Shown here one piece after another: positions 61,456-64,000 of a DNA stretch of 64,000 nucleotides. Each line of letters opens with the position of its first letter. Position 1 is the first letter of the stretch. The notes beneath the pieces are model-generated. The model did not search any database. It saw only the letters and a list, made by a program, of their open reading frames with translations, and was not told the origin of the DNA. The position numbers and the translations under genes were made by a program. Origin of the DNA: an uncultured Holophaga sp. GTDB lineage: Bacteria; Acidobacteriota; Holophagae; Holophagales; Holophagaceae. The DNA lies in assembly GCF_963677305.1 (NCBI RefSeq), contig NZ_OY781925.1:2395501-2459500 (forward strand), given 5' to 3'.

Positions 61456-61470
61456 TCCCCTGGGGATTCC

Positions 61471-62445
61471 ATGACCGCCCAGCACCGCAAGCTCATCATC
61501 ATCGGCACCGGCCCCGCCGGTTTCACCGCCGCCATCTATGCCTCCAGGGCCAACCTGGCCCCCCTGGTCTTCGAGGGCGCCCAGCCCGGTGGCCAGCTCA
61601 CCCAGACCACCGAGGTGGAGAACTTCCCCGGATTCCGTGAAGGCATCGGAGGCAGCTCCCTCATGGACGAAATGCGGGAGCAGGCCACCCGCTTCGGATC
61701 CGAGATCTGCTCCGAGACGGTGCTGGAGGTGGACTTCAGCAGCCGCCCGTACACCCTCAGCACCGACCAGGGAAAATACACCTGCGACGCCCTGATCATC
61801 GCCACCGGCGCCAGCGCCAAGTGGCTGGGCATCGGCAAGGACGAGGCCCTCTCCCGCTCCGGCGGCGGCGTCTCCGCCTGCGCCACCTGCGACGGTTTCT
61901 TCTACCGGGGCAAGGAGATCGCAGTGGTGGGCGGGGGTGACACGGCCCTCGAAGAGGCCACCTTCCTCACCAAGTTCGCCAGCAAGGTGACCCTCATCCA
62001 CCGCCGGGACAAGTTCCGCGCCTCCAAACCCATGCAGGAGCGCACCCTGGCCAATCCCAAGATCCAGGTCCTCTGGAACAAGGCGGTGGAGGAAATCCGC
62101 ACCCAGCAGGTGACCCTGGGCACCGGGGACACCGTGGAGAAGATCTCCGCCCTGGTGCTGAAGGACACAGTGGACGGCAGCAGCTCGGAACTCCCGGTGG
62201 AGGGCCTCTTCGTGGCCATCGGGCACCAGCCGAACACCGCCCTCTTCCAGGACAAGCTGGCCATGGACGGAGCGGGCTACCTGCAGGTGGAGAAGGGCAG
62301 CAGCCGCACCGCCCTGCCTGGCGTCTTCGCCGCGGGCGACGTGCAGGACCACGTCTACCGCCAGGCCATCACCTCCGCCGGATCCGGCTGCATGGCGGCC
62401 ATCGACGCCGAGCGCTGGCTCACTGAGCAAGGGCTGGCCGAATGA
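61471..62445 (+). CDS. trxB: Thioredoxin reductase
   Basis: 324 residues. FAD site IIGTGPAGFTAAIYASRA at the N-terminus, redox disulfide C137-A-T-C140 (ACATCDGFF), NAD(P) site VVGGGDTALEEA, and FAD-binding GVFAAGDVQD near the end. It reduces thioredoxin with NADPH. The basic residues after the NAD(P) loop (HRRDKFRASK) agree with NADPH use. It overlaps rpe as ATGA. Confidence 0.96.
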   Translation: MTAQHRKLIIIGTGPAGFTAAIYASRANLAPLVFEGAQPGGQLTQTTEVENFPGFREGIGGSSLMDEMREQATRFGSEICSETVLEVDFSSRPYTLSTDQGKYTCDALIIATGASAKWLGIGKDEALSRSGGGVSACATCDGFFYRGKEIAVVGGGDTALEEATFLTKFASKVTLIHRRDKFRASKPMQERTLANPKIQVLWNKAVEEIRTQQVTLGTGDTVEKISALVLKDTVDGSSSELPVEGLFVAIGHQPNTALFQDKLAMDGAGYLQVEKGSSRTALPGVFAAGDVQDHVYRQAITSAGSGCMAAIDAERWLTEQGLAE

Positions 62446-63131
62446 GCCTTCTGCGGCCTGCCCGCCCCCTCCTAGCCCCCTCCATCCTCTCCGCCGACTT
62501 CGCCCGTCTGGCCGAGGCCCTGAGCATTCTGGAGCAGGGGGAGCCCTGCGTGGTCCACGTGGATGTCATGGACGGCCACTTCGTCCCCAACCTGACCATC
62601 GGGATGCCCGTGGCCGCTGCACTCCGCAAGGAAACGAAGCTGGTCATGGACTGTCACCTGATGATCGAGAACCCCGGGCGCTACGCCCCGGAGTTCATCG
62701 CCGCAGGTGCCGACTGGGTCTCCGTCCACCTGGAAGCCGATCCCCACATCCATCGGACCCTGGCCGCCATCCGGACCGAAGGCGCCAAGGCAGGGGTGGT
62801 GCTGAATCCCGCCACCCCGGTGGAGCTGCTCACGGACCTCGTGGGTGACTTCGACTTCGCTCTGCTCATGAGCGTGAACCCCGGCTTCGGCGGCCAGAGC
62901 TTCATTCCCCGGACCTTCGACAAGGTGGCCCGGCTCGATGCCCTGCGCAGCGAGCGCAACACCCCCTTCCTCATCCAGGTGGACGGCGGCGTGGGCCTGG
63001 GCAACGCCCGGGAGCTGGTGGAGGCCGGCGCTGATGTCCTGGTGGCTGGCAACGCCGTCTTCAAGGCCCCGGACCCGGTGAAGGCCATCGCGGACCTGCA
63101 GGCGAAGATGCTGGAGGGTCGGTCCATCTGA
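62442..63131 (+). CDS. rpe: Ribulose-phosphate 3-epimerase
   Basis: 229 residues, TIM barrel. LAPSILSADFARLAE, HVDVMDGHFVPNLTIG, DCHLMIENP, MSVNPGFGGQSF and IQVDGGVG are all in place; the two aspartates and histidines bind the metal. It interconverts ribulose 5-phosphate and xylulose 5-phosphate. It overlaps the trxB stop. Confidence 0.97.
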   Translation: MSLLRPARPLLAPSILSADFARLAEALSILEQGEPCVVHVDVMDGHFVPNLTIGMPVAAALRKETKLVMDCHLMIENPGRYAPEFIAAGADWVSVHLEADPHIHRTLAAIRTEGAKAGVVLNPATPVELLTDLVGDFDFALLMSVNPGFGGQSFIPRTFDKVARLDALRSERNTPFLIQVDGGVGLGNARELVEAGADVLVAGNAVFKAPDPVKAIADLQAKMLEGRSI

Positions 63132-63136
63132 CACTC

Positions 63137-63165
63137 TTGACACAGACCAGTCTGCAATACAGACT
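63137..63165 (+). promoter_or_regulatory. Promoter with operator palindrome
   Basis: Consensus TTGACA at 63137-63142 is followed by CAGAC-CA-GTCTG (63143-63154), a perfect inverted repeat in the spacer, and another half-site CAGACT at 63160. A -10 element is not clear. The palindrome suits a repressor. Confidence 0.5.
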
Positions 63166-63171
63166 TCATCC

Positions 63172-63840
63172 ATGCCTGAAGCCCAATCTCTCATGGATCT
63201 ACAGCACCTCCAGCGGCTGACCCGCGATTACGCCCGCCTCTCCTCGGACTCGGCGGGTAGTGCCCGGGCGCTCGCTGGGACCTTCCTTATCCTGGTGGGG
63301 CTCCTGGAGAGCTGGGGACGGGGCTGGCACCTGGGCGCCCTGGGAGCTTATGCCCCCCTGCCCTTGCCCCGGATGCTTGGCATGGTGGCCCTGCCCCTGC
63401 TATGGCTCCTGGTCCGTGCCCTCCTGGGTCGCTGGACCTCCCGGCGCTTTGGTGCGGTGACTGCACTCCCGGTCCCCTCCCCGTGCCGGGAGCGCTTCCG
63501 GTCCCGGATGGGGCGCACGGTTCTCCCCCTGCTCATCCTGGCCCTGATCAGCCTAGTCTGGCTCCGGGGAACGGACCACGCCCTCCTCCGGACCGGCCTT
63601 CTGGCCCTCCTGGCCCAGGGCCTCTCCCGGAGCTTCCCGGCCTGGACAGGCCGGGTGGAGCGGATGACCGGCATCCTGCTCTTCCTGGCGGCGGCCGCCT
63701 CAGCCTCGGGATTCCAGCTCTCCGGACCCGATGCCCTGCTGGCCTATCCCCTCATGGGATTGATGGCCCTCCAGAAGGGCCTTCGGGAAGTCCTGGCCTT
63801 CCGCAGGCTCAGGACCGAGCTGACCGGGACCGCTGCGTGA
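63172..63840 (+). CDS. Membrane protein of unknown function
   Basis: 222 residues with about five or six hydrophobic segments (LAGTFLILVGLLE, MLGMVALPLLWLLV, LLILALISLVWL, GILLFLAAAASASGF) and a basic loop in the middle. The start is uncertain: ATG 63172 or 63193. I do not recognise it. It overlaps the winged-helix regulator gene by GTGA, an arrangement seen for small membrane protein-regulator pairs. The operator-like palindrome is just upstream. Confidence 0.75.
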   Translation: MPEAQSLMDLQHLQRLTRDYARLSSDSAGSARALAGTFLILVGLLESWGRGWHLGALGAYAPLPLPRMLGMVALPLLWLLVRALLGRWTSRRFGAVTALPVPSPCRERFRSRMGRTVLPLLILALISLVWLRGTDHALLRTGLLALLAQGLSRSFPAWTGRVERMTGILLFLAAAASASGFQLSGPDALLAYPLMGLMALQKGLREVLAFRRLRTELTGTAA

Positions 63841-64000
63841 AGGAGGCCATCGGATGCATCCTGGGCCTGGACCGCCTGGTCCACGAGCCCGCCCGTCTGG
63901 CCATCCTGACCGTGCTTGCCTCCGCTGAGCAGGTGGAATTCCGCTTCCTGGAATCCGTCACGGGATTGACCAAGGGCAATCTCAATAGCCACGCTACCAA
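63837..64000 (+). CDS. Winged-helix transcriptional regulator, N-terminal part
   Basis: The first 54 codons are in the window. LDRLVHEPARLAILTVLASAE followed by FLESVTGLTKGNLNSHATK is the beginning of the HTH_34/ArsR-like winged-helix class. It starts at a GTG overlapping the membrane gene stop, with a poor separate ribosome site. It probably represses the pair through the palindrome at 63143-63154. Confidence 0.85.
   Translation, partial: MKEAIGCILGLDRLVHEPARLAILTVLASAEQVEFRFLESVTGLTKGNLNSHAT

Overview
The window is about 64 kb of high-G+C bacterial chromosome. Genes are packed tightly, often with ATGA, GTGA or TGATG overlaps, and GTG and TTG starts are common. It encodes KDO-8-phosphate synthase, a secretin, lipoproteins and periplasmic proteins, so the cell is Gram-negative with an outer membrane. 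It also encodes a corrinoid-dependent demethylase set, an [FeFe]-hydrogenase maturase and several chemoreceptors. Together these suggest a motile anaerobe that uses methoxylated aromatics, most like the Holophaga/Geothrix branch of Acidobacteriota. The placement is inference from gene content. No phage, insertion sequence, CRISPR array or rRNA was seen.

Layout. 1-4331: sulfate assimilation (cysD end, cysN, siroheme sulfite reductase) running into hydE. 4538-6857: cutA, glpX and a pirin. 6905-14367: accessory region with a lipoprotein solute-binding protein, a PhlG-type C-C hydrolase, a TetR regulator, two paralogous URO-D-family methyltransferases, a corrinoid protein and an MFS carrier; the parts fit an O-demethylation system for aromatic methyl ethers. 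14558-20644: cNMP/FHA signalling protein, mntP, a methyltransferase and smc. 20839-26522: six-gene envelope operon that is a hybrid of type IV pilus (PilN/O/P-like) and type II secretion (secretin, GspG-like pseudopilin). 26527-27510: flavodoxin plus a DUF2023-type partner under a predicted Fur-controlled promoter. 27613-28148: tRNA-Leu(CAG) and rpsO.

28202-46304: two transmembrane chemoreceptors, NUDIX-tsaC-mltA, a Spy-like protein, a secreted transglutaminase-like protein, an S1/P1-type nuclease with lepB, a lipoprotein and tex, a soluble Rossmann/chemoreceptor-hairpin fusion, a coiled-coil aspartic protease, hisC, and Ig- and NHL-type surface proteins. 46317-55122: EF-G-like GTPase, a cysteine-rich Rrf2 regulator overlapping ttcA, and sbcD-sbcC. 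55221-64000: hisS, an amidase, kdsA-bioW, an Lrp regulator with a DMT exporter, nitroreductase-trxB-rpe, and a membrane protein with a winged-helix regulator cut by the window end.

The most interesting items are the O-demethylase cluster with duplicated methyltransferases and matching promoters, the soluble Rossmann-chemoreceptor fusion at 40755-41417, the hybrid pilus/secretion operon, the PhlG-like hydrolase with visibly lower G+C, and a 19-bp perfect inverted repeat inside cysN.
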